Shown: positions 12,204-23,708, counted from the stretch's first letter. The stretch is DNA of 64,000 nt from Strongylocentrotus purpuratus (GCF_000002235.5 NW_022145604.1:27625291-27689290), one strand, 5' to 3'. Notes: generated by a model not told the origin, from the sequence alone. Numbers and translations: made by a program.

Positions 12204-12291
<88 letters not shown>

Positions 12292-12655
12292 GTTTTTTTT
12301 TTTTTTTTTTTTTTTTTTTGGCCGTGTGAAAAAGCAGGAAGATGATTTAACTGAAGGCGCCGATTTGTGCTTGTGAACTAGTCACAAATAATAGTAACAA
12401 TGTCGTTTTAGAATAATGTGTAAGATCATTAAAGTAAATTAAAAACAGTAGAGGACCTAGGGTAGAAGATTGTGGTACACCATGTGTTAAACTTGGATGA
12501 ATATATATTGAGATCTATTACAAAGATTACTTTCAAACCAAGATGACAGACAAATTGGAGTGTTGTTCTAGTTTCCAAGTGGTAAGTCATCACACCGATT
12601 ACTGAGCTGGGAGACATTGCCAGGCATAGTGGCAGGTGGAGGGGTATAAATCGAA

Positions 12656-12696
<41 letters not shown>

Positions 12697-12713
12697 AAAA
12701 AAAAAAAAAAAAT

Positions 12714-12746
<33 letters not shown>

Positions 12747-12830
12747 GGGAAAACGAAACCGTCCAATTGGAAACGGAATCCGCCATGGGCGGTCGGATAC
12801 CGGACGGTTAAACGTTTGACTACAGCACTA
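12126..12830. mobile_element. hAT-type nonautonomous element with long poly-A/poly-T interior
   Basis: 705 bp with termini TAGTGCTGTA/TACAGCACTA and an exact 8-bp target duplication CTTTGTCT (12118-12125, 12831-12838). The interior has an A79-class run followed by T, a second A-rich run at 12661-12745, and a captured reverse-transcriptase fragment. Confidence 0.8.
12378..12545 (-). pseudogene. Decayed non-LTR reverse transcriptase fragment
   Basis: Minus-strand translation gives WFESNLCNRSQYIFI and, after a one-base shift, HGVPQSSTLGPLLFLIYFND. This matches the conserved RT block of Jockey/CR1-type LINEs (consensus GVPQGSVLGPLLFLIYINDL). It is about 55 codons, frameshifted and nonfunctional, and lies wholly inside the hAT element. 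Confidence 0.75.
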
Positions 12831-13019
12831 CTTTGTCTACCTAAGGAATTGTATATTTTATGCGCACACGGTATATACTAGTACCGTACTAGATTTAGGA
12901 AAATGAAGGTTGACGCATTCTCGATCGCCGACTGAGACGACGTAACGCATGTGCAGTGCCTTAAAATGATGTCACACATTGCAGTCAAAGCTGTCGACGT
13001 GCAAATCTAAATGTCCCTA

Positions 13020-13350
13020 TTATCGCTAACTTCACGCACGGGCGCCTGTCCGCACCCCTTCGTCGGTACACAAGTTCTTCAAAGGAGCTTCTTTCCAGAT
13101 GCCACCAGACTCTGGAACTCACTACCGCAGGCCGCCGTCACCTGTACCTCTCTGCTAAGCTTTTATAAGAGAGAGGTACTCAAGATCCAGCTCCGTTAAG
13201 CTACGGATGTCTTATTTAACTGCACATAGCTCATTGTAGACCTTTTACTGAGGCACTAAATGTATATATAATACACCTGCACAGCACCTACAATCAGTAC
13301 GAGAATACACCCGACGGTGGCCTGTACTTAAAGTTATAGAAGAAGAAGTT
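13020..13350 (+). mobile_element. 3' end of a non-LTR retrotransposon (LINE)
   Basis: Frame 13011-13199 codes RSFFPDATRLWNSLPQAAVT then LLSFYKREV, the usual C-terminus of CR1/Jockey-like LINE ORF2 (FFPR..R.WNSLP). It is followed by a short 3' UTR ending TTATAGAAGAAGAAG. Truncated at the 5' side. Confidence 0.7.
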
Positions 13351-14592
13351 ACCATAGGTCCTACTGCATTTCGTTCACGTTTGTCACACTACGTTTCTCA
13401 CACTACGTTTCTGTCTCTGAGGAGCTCTGACCCTCATAATTTTTGCCTTAACCTTCTTGAAAATTTAAGTAAGACCCCATTGCTTACCTTTGTTCTGGTC
13501 GAAACGTTAACTGTAACAAAAGCTTTAATAGAGAGCAAGTCTTGCGGACGTACGGACGTAGATTTGAAGCTGTATTTTCAAGCGCTGTGCTGTATATATA
13601 GAGTGCGTGTGCATAATAAACGTACGTATATGATAGAGCGAGTGGGAGCGGCGGAAGCACGATTTCGTGGGCGGGGCCCGATAATGGGGCGCGGCTGGGT
13701 TTCTGGTTTCTGGAATAAAGGAGGTTCAACTTCAACACTTGCAGTGGCGGATCCAGGGGGGGGGGGGGGAGGGGAGGGGAGCTGTTTCGCCGCTAAATAT
13801 TTTCTCACGAATTGGGCCCCATCCCCTGCCGCCGACTGGATCCGCCCCTGGTAAGCAGCCTATACTATTGACTTCTTTTTTCTAGTTCTACTGGTGTTGT
13901 AATAGTATACAAAGTGGTTCAAAGTCAAGCTCTAATTTCATGCCTCCCTTTCCCACTCTGAGCCCCGTTATAATTCCACATGCACTGCCACATCGAGTCG
14001 CATATTTTTACTCATTGCAACCCGGGATTGCAACTGACAAATTATAATGAATAATTCCGTTAAAACGGTACGTGCCACATTCCCCCACCCCCGATTAAAC
14101 CTTAAGTGTATCTCCTATGACAGTGCCCTTAATCCAAATGAAAAAATTCTTTCCCGCCAATATAATAAAAACGTGTCCCTCCCCGGTCTCCTTCTTAATA
14201 ATCCGTAGGCCTAGTGCAGGTAGCGGGGAGCCGTTCGCCCTATTTTTTTTAATCTCTTTTTTCTAGAGCCGTCAATTTATAAGCAGAGAGACCATGCTTT
14301 TTCATGCTTCAAGGTATATATGAATTATATCCCATTCTCACTCAGGGTCAGCCACACAGTTTTCACAAAAACGAATCCTATTAAAAGTCGATTACGACAA
14401 AAGGGCGAAACCGTGCCCCCACCCTGGGGCTGGTTCGTCCGTTTGGCAGGGTATAGGTCAGTGGCGGATCCAGGGAGGGCGCCCGGGAGGCCCGGCCCAC
14501 CCCCCTTGAGAAAAAAAATCATGTAAAAACACGTGATTTTTACCTTTTTGGGGGGTTTAAATTTTCGAGGACCAAAATAAAAAAATGTACTC

Positions 14593-14628
<36 letters not shown>

Positions 14629-15750
14629 ACCTGACTTTTCGGCCGGCGCGATTTTCAAATTTTCGGGAACAAAAAAAAAAAAAAAAAAAAAAAAAGTAGT
14701 ACTCACCAACACAATTAATACAAACAATTTGAATGAAATGCGCTTAAACATTGCTACTTTTGAAGTTGAATAACATAAAAAGTAACTATAACAATTCCAT
14801 ACTATAGGCCTATATTAAAATATCTCACATTGTAAGATCACGCCTATATAACATGATATCATAATCTTCTTGGCATTTATTTCAGTGATTTATCACCAAC
14901 AAAATTTGTAAACTCACATTGCGTGATTTGTAATGTTGGGAACGGAAATAACCTTTTTGTGATTCCAGGAATTAAGAGAGAGAAAAAAACCCCGGAATTT
15001 CATTATTACGACTTTTAGTACAAATTGCAATTGGTTAACATGAAGGGGGGATTTTTCTTTCTAATGGGAAACAAGTTAAAGTTTCATTTTCAGTTTATTG
15101 CTTCCAAATTTCATGTGATAAAAACATTACAATAAAACAATACTTTGTAAATCATAATCACGCAAAATGAGGAAATTAGATACATATTATATTACATTTT
15201 TAGTTATTGATCGATTTATTTAATAGCTTTTAAAAGAAGAGGAATGTATTTATTTGATAGTGAAATATAACGAAACCTAATAAAAAGCAAAGCTTGTAAA
15301 CAATAGGTTCCGTTCAAAACATGATGAAGAAGTGCCACTCAGTGGCGTACGCAGGATTTTTTCAAGGGGGGTTTTGACATTTTGAAATCGGGCCAAAAAT
15401 TTCGCAACGACTCAGCCAGCCGCTGAATAAGCGGGGGGGGGGGGGGGGGGGGGGGGGGGGAGGTGAAAGAGGACATATATATTTTTTTGGTCCCAAAATT
15501 TCGCCACGACTCGGCCAGCCGCTGAATAACGGGGGGGGGGGGGGTACGAGGACATAATTTTTTTTTTTGGGGGGGTAAGGTCATCTTTTTTAGGTCATCC
15601 ATTCTTATTATTTTCTTCAAATCTTTAGGTGTAAAAGTAAATTCAATTATTAATCCTTGTGATTAGCATACTCTGGGATTCATAGAACAATAATAGTAGA
15701 GGCAGGGGCATCGCTAGACCTTTTTCAGTGGGGGGGGGGGGGGGGGTGTA
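13351..15750. other. Repeat-rich intergenic DNA, no gene seen
   Basis: Contains several CAGTGGCGGATCCAGG-type repeat ends (13743, 14459, 15350) next to long homopolymers: G-rich at 13757-13783, C43-class at 14595-14628, A20 at 14671-14694, G-runs at 15432-15461 and 15532-15545. 14700-15340 is plain AT-rich sequence. Open frames are proline/glycine artefacts. Confidence 0.6.
13742..13853. mobile_element. Short MITE with CAGTGGCGGATCCAGG ends
   Basis: The left end CAGTGGCGGATCCAGG has its inverse CTGGATCCGCCCCTG at the right, enclosing a G-rich tract. No clear target duplication. The same ends bound 20771-21006. Confidence 0.5.
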
Positions 15751-16059
15751 GAGGCCAACGATTACCGACAAAAGTAGCCACCAATTACCGACAAAATTAA
15801 ATTTCCAATATCTACAAAGTCAACCCTATAAACCTGGGGCCGAAGGCTAAATTGTTTTTCCTATGGACTATCTATAGTACTTGCATATGCGCAAAATGGT
15901 CATTTTCCTCGACGACATTAATATACGAATTATTTCTTAAATTTAGTCAGCATCATAGCTATATATTTTAATGCAGGCGCGGAGCTAGGATCTTATTTTA
16001 GGGAGGGGCGGTAGTGAGCAAGAGAATCACTTAAAAGCGCGCTCATAAGGGGTGTGGGT

Positions 16060-17235
16060 GATGAGCCTCCCGCGCGAAGCGCGGAAGCTTAGACGTTTCC
16101 TTAAATTATTAGGAAAAGAAGACGATTAATTGTACCGTTTTCGACTGGTAATCCTAGGCTGAAAGAAGTTTCCCCCCCCCCCCCCCCTCCCGCGCGAAGC
16201 GCGAAAGCTTTGACGTTTCATTAAATTATTATAAAAAAAGAAGACGATTTGCTGTACCATTCTCGACTGTTTATCCTTTTCTGAATTCAGTATTCCCCCC
16301 CGCGCAAAGCGCGGAAGCTTTGACGTTTCATTAAATTATGAGAAAAAGCAGACGATTCGGTGTATTGTTCTCGACTCTTAATCCTAATCTGAATGAAGCT
16401 TCCCCCTCCCGCGCGAAGCGCGGAAGTTTTGACGTTTCATTAAATTATTAGAGAAAGAAGATGATTCGTCGTACCGTTTTCGACTCTTAATAAGCCCTAC
16501 TCATCTGAATTCAGTTTCCCCCAAGCTTTTACGTTTCCTCATATCATTAGAGAAAGAACACGATTCGTTGTACAGTTTTCGACTTTTAATAAACCCCATT
16601 AATTTTGTCTGAATTCAGTTTCCCCCTCTCGCGCAAAGCGCGGAAGCTCTGACGTTTCCTTAAATTATTAGAGAAAGAACACGATTCGTTGTACCGTTTT
16701 CGACTCTAAATAAGCCCTATTAATTTTGTCTGAATTCAGTTTCCCCCTCTCGCGCGAAGCGCGGAAGCTTTGACGTTTCCTTAAATTATTAGAGAAAGAA
16801 GACGATTCGTCGTACTGTTCTCGACTTGTCTAAATGAAGTTTTCCCCTTCCGGGGTTTCATCACAATATAATGAAAGGAAGACGATTCCTCATACCGTTT
16901 TCGAATGTTATTATTATTAAGCCCTATTCATCTGAATTCAGTTTCCCCCTCTCGCGCGAAGCGCGAGAGCTTTGACGTTTCCTTAAATTATTAGAGAAAG
17001 AACACGATTCGTTGTAACGTTTTCGACTTTTAGTAAGCCCTATTTGTCTGAATTCAGTTTCCCACTTTCGCGCGAAGCGCGGAAGCTTTGACGTTTCCTT
17101 AAATTATTAGAGAAAGAAGACGATTCGTTGTACCGTTCTCGATTCGTCTAAATGAAGTTTCCTCACAATATAAAGAAAGGAAAAAGATTCGTCGTACCGT
17201 TGTTGACGCTTTAACCTTGTTTGAATTTAGTTTCC
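16060..17235 (+). repeat. Tandem array, about 11 units of 100-121 bp, most with a GCGAAGC mini-hairpin
   Basis: Each unit reads roughly: C-rich run, CGCGCGAAGCGCG, GAAGCTTTGACGTTTC, TTAAATTATTAGAGAAAGAA, GACGATTCGT, GTACCGTTTTCGACT, CTGAATTCAGTTTCCCC. The hairpin occurs near 16070, 16190, 16300, 16409, 16630, 16751, 16951 and 17069. Three units (about 16520, 16850, 17155) lack it. Stem length varies from 5 to 7 bp; the triloop is GAA in six and AAA in two. Confidence 0.9.
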
Positions 17236-17480
17236 CCGAAAATTTTAAACCTCTGATTTCTTTAGCTGATATTATAGGAAAGTGAAACTTCGAGAAAATA
17301 CAAGTATTGTAGTTGTAGTCACTCTCGAAGTCGTCACAGCGGATAAGAAGTCGCAGTTCGTAGGGAAAAAAACTTGTCGGCCGACCGACAATATACATCT
17401 CACCGACTTCAAACTTATGCATTGATGAGGATCGAGCAAGAATACCGACACAGCTGACCCGACACAGCAACATAATTATT
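17236..17480. other. Unique sequence after the tandem array, unrecognised frame
   Basis: A minus-strand frame of 124 codons (17099-17473) starts here and runs back into the tandem array. The residues include MLLCRVSCVGILARSSS and LRLLIRCDDFESDYNYN. I recognise no family, and overlap with the array makes a real gene unlikely. Confidence 0.3.
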
Positions 17481-17955
17481 TACCTGTGTCTTTCTTGCTC
17501 CCTCGACGAGACGACTCCACCCAACAACCCCCTTTTCTCTTTTACTCCCACTCCTCCTCTCTCAGACTCTTACCTCCCCTCTCTCTCCTCTCTTTCATCC
17601 CCCGTTTCTTTTGTTTCCCTTTCACTCTTTTTTTTTTTTCCTTTTCTTTCTTTTCTTTCTTTTCCTTTCTTTCCTCTCCCCCTCTTTTTCTTTTTTCTCT
17701 TTCTTTCTTCTCTTTCTTTCCTTTCTTTTCCTTTCTTTCCTTTCTTTTCCTTTCTTTCTTTTCTTTCCCTTTTCTTTTTTTCTTTTCTTTCCCTTCCCCT
17801 CTCTTTTTTTCCCTCTCTTTTTTTCCCTCTCTTTTTTCCCTCCCCCTTTTCTCTTTTTCCCGACGGCAGCGCAATTTTACCGACAATATCCTGACAGGTG
17901 GGGGGTGTCGCACCCCCCCCCCCCACACACACCCCCCCTTTGGCGACGCCCCTGA
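17481..17955 (+). repeat. Polypyrimidine (CTTT/CCTTT)n tract and C/G runs
   Basis: About 350 bp of nearly pure pyrimidine on the plus strand, ending in a GGTGGGGGGTGTCGCACCCCC hairpin-like junction. Long frames on both strands (poly Phe/Ser or Lys/Glu) are compositional. Confidence 0.9.
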
Positions 17956-17956
17956 G

Positions 17957-18310
17957 TAGAGGTGTCGTGGACGAGTGGATATGTCACCGGACTGTGGATC
18001 ACAATTTCCGCGGTTCAAGTCCCACCGCGGCACTAATGTCCTTTGGCAAGACATTGATCTACATTTTGCTACTCTCCACCCAGGTGTTAAATGGGTACCC
18101 GGTAGGATGCGAAAGCTGATGTGCTTAGATTAGCAAGTGTGCGCTTGTAAAAAATGACGCCTGCCTGGAATGCACCCCAGGGAGTGGAGAATGTGCATAC
18201 ATTGTGTGCGGGTATAAGCCTGAATATAATGACCGGGTTAATTATCTGTAAAGCGCTTTGATAGGGCCTTCGGTCCAGAAAAACGCTATATAAGAACTAG
18301 CTATTATTAT
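17957..18310 (+). mobile_element. tRNA-derived SINE family A, copy 1
   Basis: Head with A-box-like GTGGACGAGTGG and B-box GGTTCAAGTCC, then a body shared with 25263-25629 (CTACTCTCCACCCAGGTGTT, CAGGGAGTGGAGAATGTGCA). The tail is TGTAAAGCGCTTTGA..AACGCTATATAA with a short ATT run. That tail type is shared by many L2/CR1-mobilised SINEs. Confidence 0.85.
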
Positions 18311-19114
18311 GAACAATTCAATTAAGAATAACAAACAAAATAATTGATACTTCATAAGTCTCGAGCATCTTGTCACTAAACAAAATTTGACTCTGAAAAC
18401 AGTCTTTAATCTCAAATGAATTTATCAGTGTCTAATGGTTTCTTGCAAATAAAACGCTATTGACAACATTTCACGCTTAAAAACAGTATGGTATTTACCA
18501 TATTAATAATTTTCCTTAATCTGAAGAAGAAGAAAAAACGTATATACCAGAGGATGGCCCTATATGCTTTTTTAATTCCAGCACTGAACAAGAGCAGGTT
18601 TCGAGAAGCCTTTTATTACTTTTATGTTGTAGTATTTAAAAAAAAAAAAATCATTCACCTCACAGTAACATTAATCATGACAATGCTCGTATAAGGGCCT
18701 GTATAGAGATGCGACCAAATCGTTATTCACAAAAAGAAAGCCGAAATACTTTTATTTCTCATGAGCGCTTTCCAAAAGCATGTATAGTTTTGTCGTTAAT
18801 TGAGAAGGCAGTCCGTCGTCAGTTGAAACATAGTATACGGCCTGTCTCATTACGTCTAGTCTAATGTGCACTTTCTTCAGTAATTTCGTACCATTCTGAA
18901 AAAGGAAAGACAAATATTATGCGAAAATAAATAAATATATGATAAGTCATAAGTTGGATAGACATCACTAAACTTCACTGAAGTTGCCAGGTAAGAGCAT
19001 AACCACATTAAATGGGGTTCACGCCTCGTGCGGGGCAAGTCCGCCCCGGGGTGAACCCGTCAAAAACGGGCGAACTAGCCCCATAGGGCTGTTTTCGTCG
19101 ATTATCTTGTTCTA

Positions 19115-20176
19115 CAGTGCGTCCCAGAAAAAAACGAAACCGAGAATCATCAATGTTTTATCATAACTTAATTACAATTATAATTAATAAATGATATATA
19201 TTTGGAAAGCTTAGATCCTCCTCTTTCATTTGATGTAACTCATATGATGCATATTTCACACATGAGTGATTAACAGCAATTTGAAGAGAGGAAACCAAAA
19301 AGTCATTTGGCGGGTGGTATCTGAATTTTAAAGGGAAAATTACATTTCTAGAAATGCACAAAGAAGACGAAAGACCTGATGCATGGCTGATCTTCAACGA
19401 AACAGAGTTAAGTCTTTTGTCAACTCTGTTTGATGCTACGGCAGGCAGCTAGTGAAAAGGAACTCGTTTGATCAAATTATGGAAAATGCAAGCATTTTTT
19501 TTAAACAAACAGAACTTTGTTATTCCTGGCTCATTTTTCCCGATTGAGGTGTCATAATTATGAAAGGGCAGAAATTCCCGGCCCCCCCCCCACTCAGTGT
19601 TATTTAGGGTACGCATATGCTCGTACCCTCTTTTTGAAAGCACCCCCTATCTGAGGACTGCCAACATTTCCGAACCCCCCTTTCGCAGGCTTTTCGCGGG
19701 CTTTTCCTGCCTTGGAGACCCCCCTAAATCAGGAAAAATGCTCAATGTACCCCCCTAAATTCGGAATAATTTCTCAGGAGTCCAAAGAGATGAGAGAAAA
19801 AAAGAAAAACACCCCCTTTTTAAAGAAATCTCCGGGTGAAAAGTCAAATACACCCTTTTTTTACAATTCTCGGGCCGGACTTTGTCGCACGAAAAGTACC
19901 CCTTTACCGGACATTTTGGCAACACGCATGCGGTCATTCCGACCTCTGAGTGGGGGGGCCGGGCAGAAATTGAACTTTCTATAGAAATTTGATTTTCTCC
20001 TTGAAATTCAGATAACGCCCGCCAAATGACTTTTTGGTTTCCTCTCTTCAAATTGCTTTTAATCCCTCATGCGTGAAATATTCATCACATGAAAGAGGAG
20101 GATCTAAGCTTTGATTGTGATTAAGTTATAATAAAACATCGATAGTTCTCTGTTTCGTTTTTTCTGGGACGCACTG
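19115..20176. mobile_element. TA-flanked element with CAGTGCGTCCCAG ends
   Basis: Termini CAGTGCGTCCCAGAAAAAA and the inverse CTGGGACGCACTG are flanked by TA. Long inner arms also pair (TTTGAAGAGAGGAAACCAAA, GATCCTCCTCTTTCAT). This is Tc1/mariner-like on target and end sequence. It is interrupted by the hAT-like MITE at 19577-19963. Confidence 0.75.
19577..19963 (-). mobile_element. hAT-like MITE with CCCGGCCCCCCCACTCA ends, copy 2 (nested)
   Basis: 387 bp reverse relative of 9111-9494, with an exact 8-bp target duplication CAGAAATT (19569-19576, 19964-19971). Inserted inside the TA-flanked element. Confidence 0.85.
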
Positions 20177-20770
20177 TATATAAGCGAAATGTACAACCAA
20201 TGTTGACTTAATAATAGTTTCTCCCAGGAAGCATTATATTTATAAAAAAAACAATGTTGACTTGTTTTTCCTTTTTTTAGAAAGGAACGAAATTTCGTAC
20301 CATTCTGAAAAGGGAAAAACAAAAGTAATGTCAAAATAAATAGCTTTACTGAAGTTGCCAGGTTATTAGGGCCTATATTTTCACTTTCAATAAAATCTAA
20401 TTATTTTTAGGAATAACCACATTGAATGGGGTGAGTTCGCCCCTCGATGTGGGGAAAGTCCGCCCCCGGGTGAACATGACCCGTCAAAAATGGGCGAAAT
20501 AGCCTCACGGGGCTGTTATCGTCGTTTATCTCGTTCTAGGCAAAATGCACAACCAATGTTAACTCGTTTATCCTCTTTCAGAAAGGTTCGAAATTAGTAA
20601 AGAAATTTCGTACCATTCTGAAATGTTGTGCGGTATGGCTGTAGTTTGTCACTACATCATCAGCGAAAGTTTCAATCACGTGGTGGGCGGACTTGCCCCA
20701 GGGCAGACTAGCCATACTCTCCCCTACTTACAAAACTGTGATGACAAAAACCTTTGCTGGATGTAATGCA

Positions 20771-21006
20771 GGGGCGGATCTAGCTTTTTGCAGTAAGGGG
20801 GGGGGGGGGGGTTTGACCCATGCGGCGAGGCGATTTTTGTTTTGTGTTTTCCTAGCATCTACTAACACGATGGAGACCATAAAAAGTCGGGACACAATGG
20901 CGTTTTTCTATGCACATCACATTTTCACTTGGCAGCCCAAGAGGGGGGGGGGGGGGGGGGGGGGTTTAAACCCCCTAACCCCCCCCCCCCCGTAGATCCG
21001 CCCCTG
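20771..21006. mobile_element. MITE with CAGGGGCGGATCTAG ends and long G/C runs
   Basis: CAGGGGCGGATCTAG at the left and TAGATCCGCCCCTG at the right are inverted. It encloses G16, G22-class and C10 runs. No clear target duplication. Confidence 0.6.
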
Positions 21007-21912
21007 TATTGTATGGTTTGTTTTGTTGTCATGTTCCAAATGTATATAATACTATCTTGGATATTGTAATTTAATGTCAAAATTTCATTAAAAGAGGAAG
21101 TTTACCCTCAAGAAGCAGAAAAATAAGAAGAACAGCACGGTGTTTCACAAAGCTTTTTTTCAATGACAACTGACAAAAGTCAGTGACAAATCTGATGATG
21201 ACCAACTTCAGAAGCAAGGATTATTATTATTATTTCAGTAGCTTATAACAAAAATAAACTGTCATACTTTTGTCGCTGATGACAAGTCTTCTGAAACATC
21301 CCCAGGTCAGTGAAAGTTTGAGCATTTTCTGCTTCAACTTATTATCAGGGTAGATTTTCCCTTTCTCCGAAGTGAAAACCAATTTTTTTTTTTAAATTTG
21401 TGTTTCACTCTTGCTCCTTTAGCATTGATCACTGAAACGTAGAGGGCGTTTTGGTTGATGGAATGGAGCACGTTCCAGTGAGGAGCAAGCGTGATTTTTT
21501 TTCTTGTTCTTTAACTTCGGGGCACCTTTCAGTGGGCAAACGCACAGGAGGCCGATTCTCCAGCAGTAACTTGTACATAAATCAGTGAGATAAAGAAACT
21601 TATCTACCGAGGCGTGAACTTTCAAAGATCATTGGGGTTGGTAATCATGAAACGTTATTATTGTCTTACTTTTTCCATTTTCGGTTTAATTTAATAAAAT
21701 TTGGAGTGGACTTTAAAAGATTATTATTATTATTAATATTATTATTATTATTATAATTATTATTATCATGTTGTATTTGTTTTATTTTTATATGAAAAGA
21801 AAAAGGAACACAAAATACGAGTAATATATAGTATATTTTCATCCCTGCATTACTATTCCAGAAGAGACATACAGTAATACGTTAATTTTTGTCACTCCTG
21901 TTTTGTCTTGTT

Positions 21913-21992
21913 TTAGTGGTGGTTAGTTTACCTGACTCCTAAGAAAGCATAAATGCTTGTTAGTAAACAACAAGAGGACCGACGGCTTTATT
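21913..21992 (-). mobile_element. Fragment of tRNA-derived SINE family C
   Basis: Matches the tail of the copy at 33474-33668 (TTTAGTGGTGGTTA, AAGCATAAATGCTTGTTAGT). 5' truncated. Confidence 0.65.
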
Positions 21993-22807
21993 GTCATCTT
22001 TACTTTTACACTCATGTATCTATGTTACAATTTTGAAATTGGATATCCATTGTTTTAAACAAAATTGAGAATGATCCTTTTTGTTTGGATTTTAATCAAT
22101 AAAGTTTGAATTGAATTGGATTGAATATAATTTGAATCAAAGTGGAGAATAGAACTGAATAGGGGGGGGGGGGGCATAATATCAAATCGGTGCGAGTACA
22201 CTATATAGACTTAGCAAAATATATTATAGTGGCAATTTTCACAATTTGATAATTTATGGAATGGAGCAGCATTGAACGTGAGCTGTAGGCCTAGGGGCAA
22301 TTATGACGAATATCATACACCGATCTCTGTCAGCTTTTTCCAAAAAATAGATCACAATAGAATAATAATTGTCAGAATTGAACGTATCCATTGCCATTGA
22401 TCATCTTCACCTGTTTCGGTAGAGGGTTAGCAACTCATCTCTTGGCAGTCACAGCATAGCTCAGATAGCGGGTAGTGAACACTATTGTTTTAATTTTTGT
22501 TTGCTCAACGGGGGAGGGGGGGGGGGTAATGGAGCACCACTTTTTTAAAATCAACACCCCCCCCTCTTCTTGAGAAAAAAAGTAGATAAATAGAAGGGAA
22601 AAGACAGAAGAAAATTGTGATCCTCATAGGTCCTAGTACAGGCCTTTGACGGCTTAAAAAGCCTAACTGCATTATTATGCTCCATCAATTATGTTCTTGT
22701 ATTTTACGGCCCGCTCCACTTTAGGAAATAAAAAGCGGTTTAAAAGAGTTTTGAAGAAGAAAAAAAGTTTCTAATTCTCGTTGCTTTACTCAAATTGCTC
22801 CTTATGT

Positions 22808-22892
22808 TATGCAGGGCCCACTGGAAGAGCAGTTTCATAACTGAATTAGTGGCTACCCTGGGTAAATAAAACGTTATTATTATATTATTAAG
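22808..22892 (+). mobile_element. Fragment of tRNA-derived SINE family B (3' tail)
   Basis: GCAGGGCCCACTGGAAGAGC through GGCTACCCTGGGTAAATAAA plus an ATT run matches, inverted, the tail of 36981-37232. Confidence 0.7.
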
Positions 22893-23520
22893 TTTCATAT
22901 CATGCAGCGGTTTTTAGCACGGCCTTATTCACCCCATAGGCAGGCAAAGGTTTTAAAAACGAAATTGCAACCTTCGGTTACTTTCAAAAATTCCGCGTTG
23001 ATGTTCCAGATGTTTCATTGTGGCCCATTTGAGGAATAAGGACGGCTATGTGATTTATTTGTTTTGTGGTCTCGTGGGATGTTGGTGTAATGGGACGACC
23101 CTAAACAATCATTAATTACCAGTGACCAGACAAGGTTGTCTTCGGAGCACTAAAATGTTTTCCCTTGGGGGGGGGGGGGGGGGGGGGGGGTAATGGACCT
23201 ACATTCTGGGGGTGGATCTTGAGCCTTAATTAGGGTAATAATTATGTGGGTGAATGAATTAGGGTATTTATTTCGGGTCGCTACCCAAGACAATTTTTGC
23301 CACTAGGTGCTGCACACACCAAGCCTGAGTGGCACCCAAATGATTTCTTACTTCGAATTTTTTGGTCTTACTTTTTTGACTGATTTACACAAGCTTATCT
23401 AGCTTTTAAAGGGGTCTTAAAAACATTCATTTCATGATGTAATCAAGTTAATATAAATCATGTTGATTAATGTACTATTACCAGTCTCTTTTTTATGTAA
23501 AAGATTTTATCATCGTTTTA

Positions 23521-23575
23521 GGTGGTTTTGAATAAATTGAACTTGAACTTGAACTTGAACTTTAACTTCCATCGG
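23521..23575 (+). repeat. LINE-type 3' tail with (TTGAAC)n
   Basis: GTGGTTTTGAATAAATTGAA followed by TTGAAC repeats. The same junction occurs inverted at 49401-49440, suggesting a retroelement 3' end. Confidence 0.5.
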
Positions 23576-23599
23576 CATCTGTAAAACGATTTTGTTTTG

Positions 23600-23708
23600 T
23601 TTTGTGATCTCGCGTGCGGAGCTAGCTAGCTAGCTGCGAGCAACACAGAGGTTAGGCAAGCGCGCACGTCCTGCGCGCGCGCGTTACGTACGTACATTTC
23701 TTTTCAAC
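23600..23708 (+). promoter_or_regulatory. CpG-rich 5' flank / probable core promoter of SF3B1
   Basis: The last 100 bp before the SF3B1 ATG is unusually CpG-rich for this AT-rich window, with an alternating GCGCGCGCGCG run near 23672 and a TACGTACGTAC motif. There is no TATA box at a sensible distance. A pyrimidine stretch (TTTCTTTTC) just before the ATG could be the initiator or a short 5' UTR. This fits a housekeeping TATA-less promoter; the transcription start is not determined. Confidence 0.45.

Larger units (their letters stand above)
11711..13045. mobile_element. Nested inverted-repeat block (outer arms)
   Basis: TGCGTGAAGTTAGCGA (11711) and GGGACATTTAGATT (11791) recur inverted at 13005-13040. 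A second arm pair, AAAATATACAATTCC (11961) and GGAATTGTATATTTT (12845), lies inside. A third hairpin around 12009-12125 pairs AAAAATGTGCAGA with CTACACATTTTT. The hAT element at 12126-12830 interrupts the structure. Confidence 0.6.
18870..20620 (+). repeat. Diverged tandem duplication split by a transposon
   Basis: The order TTTCGTACCATTCTGAAA, AAATAAATA, ACTGAAGTTGCCAGG, ATAACCACATT, GGGGCAAGTCCGCCCC-like block and CTTGTTCTA occurs at 18883-19114 and again at 20290-20540. CAACCAATGTT follows both (20194, 20550). The first copy is interrupted by the element at 19115-20176. Confidence 0.7.
21007..23599. other. Intergenic DNA left of SF3B1, repeat fragments only
   Basis: Holds a palindromic element near 21138-21305 (GTGTTTCACAAAGC against GCTTCTGAAACATC-like ends), SINE fragments at 21913 and 22808, ATT microsatellite at 21721-21770, G-runs at 22162, 22506 and 23167 (about G24), and (TTGAAC)n at 23538-23562. 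No coding region found. Confidence 0.6.

Noticed and set aside
12211..12289. Poly-A run as evidence of a processed retrogene
   Set aside because: It lies inside a hAT element with its own 8-bp duplication and has no upstream coding sequence.
16060..17235. CRISPR-like array (repeated palindromic units)
   Set aside because: Animal genomic context; the spacers are themselves similar to each other, so it is an ordinary tandem satellite with a hairpin.
17099..17473. 124-codon minus-strand frame
   Set aside because: Half of it lies in the tandem array; no family similarity recognised.
17486..18054. 157- and 170-codon frames rich in Phe/Ser or Lys/Glu
   Set aside because: Pure compositional product of the polypyrimidine tract.
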